Origin: Gammaproteobacteria bacterium
GTDB taxonomy: Bacteria > Pseudomonadota > Gammaproteobacteria > JAPPPA01
Length of the DNA: 64,000 nt
NCBI GenBank assembly: GCA_030425645.1
Contig: JAUHZK010000005.1
Span: 205,350-269,349 of the forward strand
Direction: 5' to 3'
The translations under genes and the position numbers were made by a program. The notes below the pieces were generated by a model, which saw nothing but the letters and a program-made list of their open reading frames with translations, did not search any database and had not been told where the DNA came from. Every line of letters begins with the position of its first letter. Position 1 is the first letter of the stretch. Positions 45,323-54,292 of the stretch are shown here, one piece after another.

Positions 45323-46225
45323 ATGAAAATCGCCGTTCTCTCTCGTAACCCCAAGCTTTATTCAACCCGTCGCCTAATCGAGGCCGCCGAGCAACGGGGC
45401 CATGAGGCCCAGGTCTTTGACCACCTACGTTGCTACATGAATATCGCTTCCAGCAAACCACAGGTGCATTACAAAGGCCAAGTGCTGGAGGGCTATGGCG
45501 CCGTTATTCCTCGAATTGGCGCCTCCGTAACCTTTTACGGCACCGCGGTACTACGGCAGTTCGAAATGATGGGGGTCTACCCACTAAACGAGTCTGTCGC
45601 GATTTCACGCTCCCGAGACAAGCTTCGTTCCTTGCAACTGCTGTCACGTAAAGGGGTTGGTATTCCAGCCACCGGCTTTGCCAACGCCCCACACGACACT
45701 GGCGATTTACTCGATAGCGTTGGTCAACCGCCCTATATCGTTAAATTAATTGAGGGCACGCAGGGTAAAGGAGTGGTCCTAGCAGAAACGCGTAAAGCAG
45801 CAGAATCTCTGGTCGATGCATTTCGCGGCTTAAATGCGCACTTCCTAGTACAGGAATTCATTAAGGAAGCCGGCGGTGCCGACATTCGTTGCCTTGTAGT
45901 CGGCGATAAAGTCGTCGCGGCCATGAAACGACAGGCTAAGGAAGGAGAGTTTCGTTCAAATCTACATTGCGGCGGCTCCGCCAGCATTACTCGGCTGACG
46001 CCACAAGAGCGGGCTGCCGCCGTCAAGGCAGCAAAGGTGATGGGACTTAATGTGGCCGGGGTCGACTTACTACGCTCTAGCCGTGGCCCCCTGATCATGG
46101 AAGTGAACTCATCACCCGGCCTAGAAGGAATTGAAACCGCCACTGGCAAAGATGTAGCGGGCATGATCATTCAGTTCATCGAAAAAAATGCCCGTGCCGG
46201 CCGCACCCGCACGCGCGGAGGCTAA
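45323..46225 (+). CDS. rimK: Ribosomal protein S6 glutamate ligase RimK
   Basis: A 300-residue ATP-grasp ligase that adds glutamates to the C-terminus of ribosomal protein S6. RimK start [25 protein letters not shown]-binding region [19 protein letters not shown], and [15 protein letters not shown] near the end are all typical. It is followed on the same strand by a deacylase-type and a RimB-type protease gene, forming a conserved three-gene rim cluster. Confidence 0.95.
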   Translation: MKIAVLSRNPKLYSTRRLIEAAEQRGHEAQVFDHLRCYMNIASSKPQVHYKGQVLEGYGAVIPRIGASVTFYGTAVLRQFEMMGVYPLNESVAISRSRDKLRSLQLLSRKGVGIPATGFANAPHDTGDLLDSVGQPPYIVKLIEGTQGKGVVLAETRKAAESLVDAFRGLNAHFLVQEFIKEAGGADIRCLVVGDKVVAAMKRQAKEGEFRSNLHCGGSASITRLTPQERAAAVKAAKVMGLNVAGVDLLRSSRGPLIMEVNSSPGLEGIETATGKDVAGMIIQFIEKNARAGRTRTRGG

Positions 46226-46228
46226 AAC

Positions 46229-47290
46229 GTGTCTAGCCGTAAAGCGACAAACGCCATTCCTGACATCTGTCTTGGCGGCACCACCATCGCCGCAGGCACT
46301 CGTGCGTCAGTAAATTTACCTATTGCAGAGTTATATACGCATATACCAGCCACCATGCCGGTCGAGGTCATTCGCGGCAAACGCCCAGGACCAACCCTGT
46401 TTGTGAGTGCGGCGGTGCATGGTGACGAGATCAATGGCGTTGAAATCGTACGTCGGCTATTGGCTTATCCCAAGCTCAACAATATTAAGGGCACTTTAAT
46501 CGCCGTGCCGATAGTGAACGTACAAGGTTTTCTAGAGCAGTCACGCTACCTGCCAGACCGCCGTGACCTGAACCGCTGCTTTCCCGGCAGCGAGCGTGGC
46601 TCGGTGGCCGGACGCTTGGCGTGGATGTTTGCGCAAGAAATCGTCGCTAAAGCTGATTACGGCATTGACCTGCATACCGGTGCTATTCACCGCGGCAATA
46701 TGCCGCAAATTCGTGCTGACGTCGCTGATAGCCGCACTGCTGAGTTGGCCGCGGCCTTCGGTGCCCCCGTTACTATTAACTCCAGTTTGCGGGACGGCTC
46801 ACTAAGAGAATATGCCGCTAGTAAAGGAATACCAATGCTGGTTTATGAAGCCGGCGAAGCCCTGCGTTTTGATGAAACCAGTATTAGCGTTGGTTATAAG
46901 GGCGTACTGAACGCCATGCGTCATATTGGCATGCTGCCCAAATCTCGCCGCAAACCCAAAGCCTCGGTGATCGCCAATAGCAGTAGCTGGTTACGGGCAG
47001 AACAAAGCGGCATAGTCCGACCCTTTGTCGGTCACGGAGAAAACGTCGAACGAGGACAATTGCTCGCGACTATTTCTGATCCGTTCGGCAATAACGAGGT
47101 CGAACTTAAGGCTAAATTTGACGGCATTGTCATTGGCAGACTTAACCTGCCGCTGGTTAACGAAGGTGATGCCGTGTTTCATGTTGCTCGCTTTGGCTCA
47201 GTTGACGCCGTTGAGCAAGTTGTTGACCAATTGCAGGCGGAACAAGAACAAGACACTGCCCGCGAACTGAACCACCCGCCGGTCATATAA
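46229..47290 (+). CDS. Succinylglutamate desuccinylase/aspartoacylase-family metallohydrolase
   Basis: A 353-residue protein starting with GTG, four bases after rimK stops. The zinc-carboxypeptidase-like motif appears as FVSAAVHGDEINGVEIVRR (HxxE) and DLHTGAIHR (second His). Members cleave acyl-amino acids. Close neighbours rimK and rimB suggest it may act on glutamate tails or on a related modification, which is inference. Confidence 0.82.
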   Translation: MSSRKATNAIPDICLGGTTIAAGTRASVNLPIAELYTHIPATMPVEVIRGKRPGPTLFVSAAVHGDEINGVEIVRRLLAYPKLNNIKGTLIAVPIVNVQGFLEQSRYLPDRRDLNRCFPGSERGSVAGRLAWMFAQEIVAKADYGIDLHTGAIHRGNMPQIRADVADSRTAELAAAFGAPVTINSSLRDGSLREYAASKGIPMLVYEAGEALRFDETSISVGYKGVLNAMRHIGMLPKSRRKPKASVIANSSSWLRAEQSGIVRPFVGHGENVERGQLLATISDPFGNNEVELKAKFDGIVIGRLNLPLVNEGDAVFHVARFGSVDAVEQVVDQLQAEQEQDTARELNHPPVI

Positions 47291-47292
47291 GA

Positions 47293-47799
47293 ATGCCTAA
47301 TAGAAATTCCACACCCGATTTAACGCTGCTCGGCTGGCGTGAATGGCTGAGCCTACCGCAACTCGAACTACCACTGATTGCCGCCAAAATAGACACAGGA
47401 GCGCGTACGTCTTGTCTCCATAGCTTTGAAGTCAATCCCTTCGAAAAAAACGGCCAGCTATGGGTGCGATTTGGTCTACATCCAATCCAAGACAATAACG
47501 ACGTGCAAATATGGCGCGAAGCCGCCGTATTGGACCAGCGCACCGTTACCGACAGTGGCGGCCACCAAGAAAAACGCTATGTTATTGAGACTGAATTAGG
47601 ACTGGGCAACCAAACTTGGCCCATCGAAATGACGCTCACCAATCGCGACAACATGCGTTTTCGCATGTTGCTCGGCCGCACTGCCATGAATAGCCACTGT
47701 ATGGTTAACCCGGTATCTTCTTGGCTACTGGGAAAACCTTCCCAACAGCAGCTAGCTGCCGCCGAAAACACATGGCGACAGGAAGCAATTACGCATTAG
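47293..47799 (+). CDS. RimB/RimK-associated retropepsin-like aspartic protease
   Basis: A 168-residue protein of the pfam05618 type (once called ATP-dependent zinc protease): GWREWLSLPQLELPLIAAKIDTGARTSCL carries the DTG active-site motif, and FRMLLGRTAMN is the other conserved strand. In Pseudomonas RimB cooperates with RimK in S6 glutamylation. Starts 2 nt after the deacylase gene. Its stop overlaps that of the convergent YebC-family gene. Confidence 0.82.
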   Translation: MPNRNSTPDLTLLGWREWLSLPQLELPLIAAKIDTGARTSCLHSFEVNPFEKNGQLWVRFGLHPIQDNNDVQIWREAAVLDQRTVTDSGGHQEKRYVIETELGLGNQTWPIEMTLTNRDNMRFRMLLGRTAMNSHCMVNPVSSWLLGKPSQQQLAAAENTWRQEAITH

Positions 47800-48515
47800 G
47801 CTTCAACGTTGTGATAGACGTTTTGCACGTCATCAACATCATCGAGCATTGAGGTTAAGCGCTCAAACATTTGTTGGTCTTCCTCGCCACTCACGGCAAC
47901 CGTGTTCTGAGGAATAAACTGGATTTCGTTAACTTCAAATTCGATTTCACCAAACGCGTCTTTCAACGCCTGCTCAGCCTTATTACTTTCCGCGGGTGGT
48001 ACAAACGCCGTTACGGTGCCGTCTTCCTCTTCAACATCGGTAACGTCAATGTCAGCCATCAGCAACGCTTCCAGTACCGCCTCTTCATCTTGGCCGCCGA
48101 AACGCATAATCGCCAAGTGATCAAATAAGTGAGCCACCGTACCCGGCGTTCCTAATTTGCTGTTCGACTTAGTGAAGCAGTTACGCACATCACTAATCGT
48201 GCGATTTGGGTTATCGGTTAAGCAATCCACAATGAACATACTACCCGCGGGACCAAAGCCTTCGTAACGGGCTGGCTGGAAATCCTCGCCAGCGCCACCT
48301 TTGGCTTTATCAATCGCCTTTTCGATCACATGCGATGGCACCTGAGAACGTTTAGCGCGGTCAATCGCACTGCGTAACGCGAGGTTGCTATCTGGCTCTG
48401 GGCCACCTTGTTTGGCTACCACATAAATTTCACGGCTATGACGGCTATAAACTCGGGCATTCTGATCCGAAGTTTTAGCCATTGATTCTTTGCGGTTTTG
48501 AAAGGCGCGTCCCAT
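47796..48515 (-). CDS. YebC/PmpR-family protein, YeeN-like
   Basis: A 239-residue protein with the family start MGRAFQNRKESMAKTSDQN and RAKRSQVPSHVIEKAIDKAKG, plus the YeeN-type YEGFGPAGSMFIVDCLTDNPNRT. The E. coli YeeN group is slightly shorter in the middle than YebC proper. YebC/PmpR proteins act as transcriptional regulators or help translation of polyproline motifs. The stop overlaps that of rimB on the other strand. Confidence 0.9.
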   Translation of the reverse strand: MGRAFQNRKESMAKTSDQNARVYSRHSREIYVVAKQGGPEPDSNLALRSAIDRAKRSQVPSHVIEKAIDKAKGGAGEDFQPARYEGFGPAGSMFIVDCLTDNPNRTISDVRNCFTKSNSKLGTPGTVAHLFDHLAIMRFGGQDEEAVLEALLMADIDVTDVEEEDGTVTAFVPPAESNKAEQALKDAFGEIEFEVNEIQFIPQNTVAVSGEEDQQMFERLTSMLDDVDDVQNVYHNVEA

Positions 48516-48677
48516 TCGTATTTCCTATTCAGTTGGGGCTTAACAGGCAGCAAATAATAACGGAAGAACGCCGCCAGCTAAACGCTTACTGCAATCCTTT
48601 GTTACTATTCCAAATAATAAAAACGCGGTAGGCAACAGCCGCCGCGACATAATAGAACCCAAACGCTCGGAGGGGGC

Positions 48678-51011
48678 ATGACATTTACTCGAATTTTTGG
48701 CGCTACAGCCGTCGTTTTAAGCTTGGCAGCCTGTGGCGACAACAGCCCACGCCTTGGCGAAGATAATGGCGGCAACAGCGCCAACAGCTGGCCACTTTTT
48801 GATGGCATGCCCTCTGGGCGCGCTAATCAAAGCGTGATTGTTGACGGTGAGTTCGTCGGTACCGACGAAGTACATTTCGCGCGCGGCGCCAACGCCGACG
48901 GCATTTACCACGAAGAATACTACTGTCTTAACCCAGCTGACTGCCCACCTACCCCGCAGCCATCGCCAATTGAAGACGACGATGTATACCGCCACGCAAC
49001 ATGGGGCGCTTTTGGTGCCGACCGGGCGGCCCATAATGGCGACTACTTATTACCGACCGACACTAACCGCTGGCCAGATTTCACGGCCGACATTGCCTTT
49101 GTCCGCTTAGAGGCGGATAACAGCGATCTCTATGTTCATATTCGCTTTGTTTCATTTCCGGCCGCCAATACGCAAATTGCTACATTCGCTTTCAGTAACG
49201 CGGGCACCACGCCCACGGTAACCGCATGGCCACGTAATGCAGGAATTAGCAGCGCACACAGCCATGCCTTTACTTTGTGGGGCGACGGCGGCGAAATTGC
49301 CGAAGTCGGCGGTGTCAGCAGCGATCTCATTAGCCTAGGCGGTGAAGTACGCACATCTGAGCACGCCTTAGAAGCGCGTATTCCACTCTCCGCATTGCCC
49401 GCCGCACCTTGGCGTCTCAACGTTGGTGCCGGCTTGGCTGACCCGAACGACCATCGTCAATATTGGACCGTGCCGGCCGGTTCACCCACAGCTACCGCGC
49501 CGGGAACCGACGCCAATAACGCTCCCGGCTCTAATGTATGGGATCTTGCCTTTACCCCGCATGACCCGAATTACCACGACGACCATATTCAAGCCGACCT
49601 CCTACTCGCCGGTGACGTTAGCGACGCCCATGCGATTGTGAACTTGGCCGCCATGCAAAGCCAAGCCAGCACCGTGGCACCGGCAATTACCGGCCGCATC
49701 AACCACACTTACCAATCGGCCTTTGATTTTGGTGACGGCATTACCCGCGGTCCAGGTGCAATACCACCGCCGCCCAATTTAGGCCCTGCGGCTGGTTTGA
49801 TACCCAATACCGTAAAACCTAGAGACACCGCCGTTAGCTACGAATACACCGGCGCCATGCAGCCCTATTTGGCCTATATTCCAACGGCCTATCCCAGCAG
49901 CAGTCACGACTGGCCACTAGTGCTCTATTTTCATGGTCTAAACAATTACGCCTGGGAACCCTTTGGCTTGACCCTAGGTTTAGAGGACGAGTTAGAAGCC
50001 CGAGGTTATCTATTTGCCTCGCTATTGGGGCGTGGCGATATTTTCTTCGAAGGCCGTGGCGAGCTCGACCCATTAGAAGTAATAGAGCATATGTCGGCGC
50101 GATACCGCATCGACAAAAATCGCATTTATATTCTGGGCCACTCGCATGGCGGCGGTGGCGTCATTAATGTATCTAGCCGCAACCCCGACTTGTTTGCCGG
50201 CGTTGCCTCAACACAGATAATAAACGGCCCCGCCAGACCGGAAAACTATCTGCATTTACCCACCATGCATATTGCCGGGCTGGGCGACCCGGTTGACACC
50301 GGCAACGGTGCCAATAGCCGCTATCAAGCTGGTGCTGATCTGGGCTACGACACGCAAAGCATTGTCTACACACTGAAAACCCACGAAAACTCGGCTATCT
50401 ATGACTCGCTAACGCAGATATTCGACATGTTTGACCGCCATACCAACCCGGAGAATCCGGGAGAGGTGATTTACACCCGTAGCGGCGGCGACTTTGATGA
50501 ATCACTCGGCCTGCTCCATAACGGTGCCTATTGGGTCTCCAATATGCAGGCTGCAAATGATGCTGCCGATATGACCATTCGCGCCCAAAGTTTTGGCATT
50601 GCTCATCAACCGCTTGACCCAAGCAACGCCACCACCACGCAAAATAACGCCTTTGATAGCGGCGGCATTAATAGCCCGCTGCGAACACTGGGCACACATA
50701 ACCAAAGCATTCCGGCTTACGGCCCTGCTATTACCGTTAGCAACCGCGTTGATATCAGCACCACCAATCTAGCCGCAGCCACCTTCGATATCGCTCGCAT
50801 GCAGATTGACCTGCAAGCGCCCGGCGCAGTCTTCAACCTAAACCTCAGCCACGACCTAAACTTGCAGCTCAGCAATGCTGGCGTCAGCAGCTTGAACTGG
50901 CAGGCCGAGGACGGCAGCGGCACCACTATTAGCAGCGGCACCGCTACACTGACCAACAACACCGTAGATATTGCGGTGCCTGCGACTACTGCTGTATTAC
51001 GGTTCCCTTAA
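48678..51011 (+). CDS. Lipoprotein with CBM9-like N-terminal region and PHB-depolymerase/esterase domain
   Basis: A 777-residue protein with an N-terminal lipobox LAAC (Cys at residue 19). The first part (about 45-285) is a carbohydrate-binding-module-9-like or DUF1083-type beta domain: EDDDVYRHATWGAFG and a periodic ASP-rich region. From about 375 to 600 it becomes an alpha/beta hydrolase with the esterase nucleophile in YILGHSHGGGGVINVSSRNPDLFAG, as in poly-hydroxybutyrate depolymerases. The C-terminal part is beta-rich. It overlaps the Rieske gene start by one base (TAATG). Confidence 0.75.
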   Translation: MTFTRIFGATAVVLSLAACGDNSPRLGEDNGGNSANSWPLFDGMPSGRANQSVIVDGEFVGTDEVHFARGANADGIYHEEYYCLNPADCPPTPQPSPIEDDDVYRHATWGAFGADRAAHNGDYLLPTDTNRWPDFTADIAFVRLEADNSDLYVHIRFVSFPAANTQIATFAFSNAGTTPTVTAWPRNAGISSAHSHAFTLWGDGGEIAEVGGVSSDLISLGGEVRTSEHALEARIPLSALPAAPWRLNVGAGLADPNDHRQYWTVPAGSPTATAPGTDANNAPGSNVWDLAFTPHDPNYHDDHIQADLLLAGDVSDAHAIVNLAAMQSQASTVAPAITGRINHTYQSAFDFGDGITRGPGAIPPPPNLGPAAGLIPNTVKPRDTAVSYEYTGAMQPYLAYIPTAYPSSSHDWPLVLYFHGLNNYAWEPFGLTLGLEDELEARGYLFASLLGRGDIFFEGRGELDPLEVIEHMSARYRIDKNRIYILGHSHGGGGVINVSSRNPDLFAGVASTQIINGPARPENYLHLPTMHIAGLGDPVDTGNGANSRYQAGADLGYDTQSIVYTLKTHENSAIYDSLTQIFDMFDRHTNPENPGEVIYTRSGGDFDESLGLLHNGAYWVSNMQAANDAADMTIRAQSFGIAHQPLDPSNATTTQNNAFDSGGINSPLRTLGTHNQSIPAYGPAITVSNRVDISTTNLAAATFDIARMQIDLQAPGAVFNLNLSHDLNLQLSNAGVSSLNWQAEDGSGTTISSGTATLTNNTVDIAVPATTAVLRFP

Positions 51012-51928
51012 TGGCAGCTTGGGTACCTCATGTCGGCAGTTACCGCCGCCGCATGCCAGTCTCTTTGGCACGAATGTATGAAAATGCACTCGACTGGGAA
51101 CACCTGCCGTGGTTACACCAAAGCAGTTTTAGCGACATAGAGTGCATTGACGCCGGCGACTGGGGCTGGCGGGCCAAGGCCACACTAGCCAACACCAACC
51201 CTAGCCAGTTGCCAGCCAAATCGCTATGGCACAAAGCTTTAGGCAAATCACTCCGCCACCAACCCTGGCAGCTACTTAAATTCAGTAGCCGCTTAATCGC
51301 TCAATCACTGGCTGCCAAACGCGGCGGCAAAGAGGTGCTGCTAGAGTTACGCCTAGACCGAGAACGCAAACGCTGGATCACCACCACCTTAGCTGGCGTT
51401 GGCGCCGGTACCGAGATTTGGACGCATGTAATTGAACATGACGCAGAGGATATTGAGGTGGTCGTCGACTTCTTTGTGCCTAATATCCCGCAGCCAATGG
51501 CGGCACCGCTAGGCCGCTATTACCAAAATCTCTATCACCGTTTATACGACGAAGACCAAGAGATGATGGAGACTCGCCAGCAGGCTTTAGACAAGGTCAA
51601 ATCTCCCCAGAAAAAAGACAGTACAACAGTGTCCCTTGGCGACATTGAAGAATTAAAAGCCAAGCTACCGATAACGGTTAGTCTCGCCGGTCGCGATTGG
51701 CAGTTACGTGAACATCAAAATCATATAGCCGTTCACGCAACTCTTTGCCCGCATATGTTAGGGCCACTAGACCAAGGGCATACTTCGGCAGAAGGCACGG
51801 TACGCTGCCCTTGGCACGGTTATGAGTTCTCCTTAGCCACTGGCGAAAACCTTAGCGGGCAACGCTGCAAACTGCCCAAGCCACCAGAAACAAAAATTGA
51901 AAACGGACAGGTCACTCTGGTCATTTAG
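51011..51928 (+). CDS. Rieske protein with catalytic-like domain first and C-terminal Rieske 2Fe-2S domain
   Basis: A 305-residue protein. Residues about 20-200 resemble the C-terminal catalytic domain of Rieske oxygenases: YENALDWEHLPWLHQSS and later EIWTHVIEHDAEDIEVVVDFFVP and GRYYQNLYHRLYDEDQEMMETRQ. The Rieske cluster follows at the C-terminus, CPHMLGPLDQ (CxH) and CPWHGYEF (CxxH), the reverse of the canonical oxygenase order. Translation is likely coupled to the esterase gene (TAATG overlap). Substrate unknown. Confidence 0.8.
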   Translation: MAAWVPHVGSYRRRMPVSLARMYENALDWEHLPWLHQSSFSDIECIDAGDWGWRAKATLANTNPSQLPAKSLWHKALGKSLRHQPWQLLKFSSRLIAQSLAAKRGGKEVLLELRLDRERKRWITTTLAGVGAGTEIWTHVIEHDAEDIEVVVDFFVPNIPQPMAAPLGRYYQNLYHRLYDEDQEMMETRQQALDKVKSPQKKDSTTVSLGDIEELKAKLPITVSLAGRDWQLREHQNHIAVHATLCPHMLGPLDQGHTSAEGTVRCPWHGYEFSLATGENLSGQRCKLPKPPETKIENGQVTLVI

Positions 51929-52001
51929 CTAGCGCTTAGAGTCAATATTCGCTGCTAGCTACACGCTAAGCTAGCCCCAAAACTCAGTACCAATTATCAC
52001 T

Positions 52002-52994
52002 ATGAAATGTTTAGTCACCGGCGCCACCGGATTTTTAGGCACTAACCTAGTAGTTGAACTGCTTAAACAGGGCTGGGACGTACGCGCCTCAGGTAGCCGC
52101 GCGAACGGTACGCCTTATTTACAGGCACTCGCAGTTGAATACGTAGCCGCTGATATCACCAAGCCCGAGGAGTGTGCTCGATTAGCCGATGGCTGCGACG
52201 TGGTATTCCACGTTGCCGGCGACACGTCGTTCTGGAAGCGCCAATACGCTCGCCAACGCCAAATTAACGTAGAAGGCACCCGTAATATTGCCGAGGCCTG
52301 TGTCGCTGCCGGTGTTAAACGCCTTATTCACACCAGCACGGCCGACGTTTTTGGCTATAGCGAAGATGGCCAAGCGGTAACCGAAGGCCACCCTTTCAAC
52401 TACGTCAATATGGATTACAACTACGGCGAAACCAAAGTGGCTGGCGACGAAGTTGCTCGCAGCTACCAAAGTGACGCGCTCGATGTAGTGCTGATCCATC
52501 CCGGTTTTATGATCGGGCCTTATGATCACACCCTACAAGTCGGTCGCGTTTTCTTTGAATTAAAAGATGGCAAGATTCCGGCCTACCCGCCCGGCGGCTC
52601 ATCGTTTTGCCACGTGACAGAAGTGGCTAAAGCCCATATTGCCGCGGCTAACAAAGGCCGCGCTGGTGAGAGTTATATCTGCGCCGGCATGCCCTATAGC
52701 AACTTGCCGTTTGCTGACTTCTTCGGCCAGATGGCGGACGCCGTGAATACCAAGCGACCCCGCTTTGCCATGCCCTACTGGGCTTGGATTGCTTACGCTT
52801 ATTTATCAGAATGGTTCGGCAACATCACCAACCAAGCGCCGCAAATTAACCCCGGCCAAGCGCGGTATATGGGACGCCCGCAAATGTATGACAGCAGCAA
52901 AGCCATTAAGGAACTGGATTATCTAGTTCCACCCGTTGAAGACGGTATTCGTGATGCATTGCAGTGGTACCGCAGCAACGGCTTCAAAATCTAA
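52002..52994 (+). CDS. Extended SDR: NAD-dependent epimerase/dehydratase-like (3beta-HSD/DFR type)
   Basis: A 330-residue extended short-chain dehydrogenase. Rossmann motif GATGFLGTNLVVELLKQGWDV at the N-terminus, DVVFHVAGDTSFWKRQ, HTSTADVFGYS and the catalytic YNYGETKVAG (YxxxK). Resembles the dihydroflavonol-reductase/3beta-hydroxysteroid dehydrogenase group. It is on the same strand as the Rieske and esterase genes, and the three may share a catabolic or lipid-modifying pathway. Confidence 0.82.
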   Translation: MKCLVTGATGFLGTNLVVELLKQGWDVRASGSRANGTPYLQALAVEYVAADITKPEECARLADGCDVVFHVAGDTSFWKRQYARQRQINVEGTRNIAEACVAAGVKRLIHTSTADVFGYSEDGQAVTEGHPFNYVNMDYNYGETKVAGDEVARSYQSDALDVVLIHPGFMIGPYDHTLQVGRVFFELKDGKIPAYPPGGSSFCHVTEVAKAHIAAANKGRAGESYICAGMPYSNLPFADFFGQMADAVNTKRPRFAMPYWAWIAYAYLSEWFGNITNQAPQINPGQARYMGRPQMYDSSKAIKELDYLVPPVEDGIRDALQWYRSNGFKI

Positions 52995-53112
52995 CATCAG
53001 GCGAAATACGCCTTTCAAACATCTTCACAAACAGCCAAGTAATATGATTTTCATTCTGCAAAATCCTTAATCACACAAATGGCAAGCCACTGATATAAAA
53101 GGAAAAAATTGG

Positions 53113-53128
53113 TGGCACACAATTTGCG
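53113..53128 (+). promoter_or_regulatory. Sigma-54 (-24/-12) promoter ahead of lipoprotein gene
   Basis: TGGCACACAATTTGCG contains GG, ten bases, then GC (53114-53115 and 53126-53127), an excellent match to the sigma-54 consensus. It lies about 40 nt before the lipoprotein ATG at 53169, which would place the transcript start near 53139. No activator gene or upstream enhancer was identified. Confidence 0.7.
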
Positions 53129-53168
53129 GGCTTGATCTTACACAGTAATCCAATGATGTGAGATCACT

Positions 53169-54047
53169 ATGCGAAATTTAGGGATAGGCTTTGCTTTATT
53201 AACACTGATGGGGTGTTCAGGTTCTGAGACTACCAATCCAACTGTGCCAACGGGCGAGCAAACCTATTCTCTCAGCTTCGCCAATTACTCAGCCCTAGAA
53301 GCAGAAGAACGCTCCGCTATCAGCAGCAAAACTGGTGTCTGGGAAGGCTCACTTTCGCATCCGACGTTGGGCAACTATCGGCTTCAAGTCGTTATTGCGC
53401 CGACTGGCGGCACCATTGTTAGGGCTGAATTTATTGACGACGAGCGCTCAACCCACTTTAATGCGGTAAACGTTTTTGGGGTGCCGTCGCTAGTCTCGGA
53501 TGAGGGTGATGTCACGCAAATGGAGCTAAACCGCCCCCTTAATAATCAGTTCTGGAAAGATCAGCCAGACTCCTCAATTAATGACGCTTTCGTGCTGTTG
53601 GAGTGGCAAAACAACGAATTGACCGTTGTTGTCGACTTGTACAAGCAAGGGCAGTATGAAACCTTTTTAGGAGATGCGGTGCCAGCCTCCACTGGGGCAT
53701 ACAATATCTGGTCCGATAATACTGTTCTAACCGGGTTACTTAGTCACTTACCAGCTCTGTACGTGCAAAACCAAGGTAGTTTCGAATTCGCTGCAGATGA
53801 TTGCCTATTCTCCGGTAGCTTTTTATCACCTTTCACACTGACCGCAACGCAGCACGTTAACGGCACATTAAGCTGCTTGTCGAATACATTTGGGGTCACT
53901 GCCGGTGACTACAGAGGCGCCGCCTACATTGTTTCAGATAGAAACTGTGTCACCCCATTAAACCGGGCCGGCAACGCCATCGCATTTACCCTGGAAACGA
54001 CAGATTTAGAACGACAATTGTTTAGCCAACTCTGCCTAGTTTTATAG
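53169..54047 (+). CDS. Lipoprotein of unknown function with possible sigma-54 promoter
   Basis: A 292-residue protein with a lipobox LMGC (Cys at residue 16). The mature part has two beta-rich segments (GVWEGSLSHPTLGNYRLQVVI and a repeat near residue 200) and four conserved-looking Cys residues near 220-290 (CLFSG, CLSNT, NCVTP, CLVL). No known family was recognised. It follows a sigma-54-like promoter and points toward the MSHA operon, separated by 245 nt in which nothing was recognised. It may be functionally linked, but this is inference. Confidence 0.6.
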   Translation: MRNLGIGFALLTLMGCSGSETTNPTVPTGEQTYSLSFANYSALEAEERSAISSKTGVWEGSLSHPTLGNYRLQVVIAPTGGTIVRAEFIDDERSTHFNAVNVFGVPSLVSDEGDVTQMELNRPLNNQFWKDQPDSSINDAFVLLEWQNNELTVVVDLYKQGQYETFLGDAVPASTGAYNIWSDNTVLTGLLSHLPALYVQNQGSFEFAADDCLFSGSFLSPFTLTATQHVNGTLSCLSNTFGVTAGDYRGAAYIVSDRNCVTPLNRAGNAIAFTLETTDLERQLFSQLCLVL

Positions 54048-54292
54048 CGACTTGGTTCTGAGTCTTTCGCCGTACCCTTCTCATCAAATAGACCAAGCTA
54101 AGCGCGCGGTTTAACAAATGCGCAACACGCCTTATAAGCGCTTTAATTGGACCCGCAACTACGTTACTAGTAGATCACCTCGTTACTCGCAGCTAGCTCG
54201 TAATTAATACTATGCAACACTAGGCAATTACTGATTTGCAGACAACCGCGGAAACCAACGCGTTGAAACAGGCAGAGCGCCGCATTGGGAGT

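Noticed and set aside
51927..51980. Inverted repeat GCTAGCGCTTAG...CTAAGCTAGC after the Rieske gene
   Set aside because: The arms differ by a bulge and the loop is long, with no T-tract; too weak to call.
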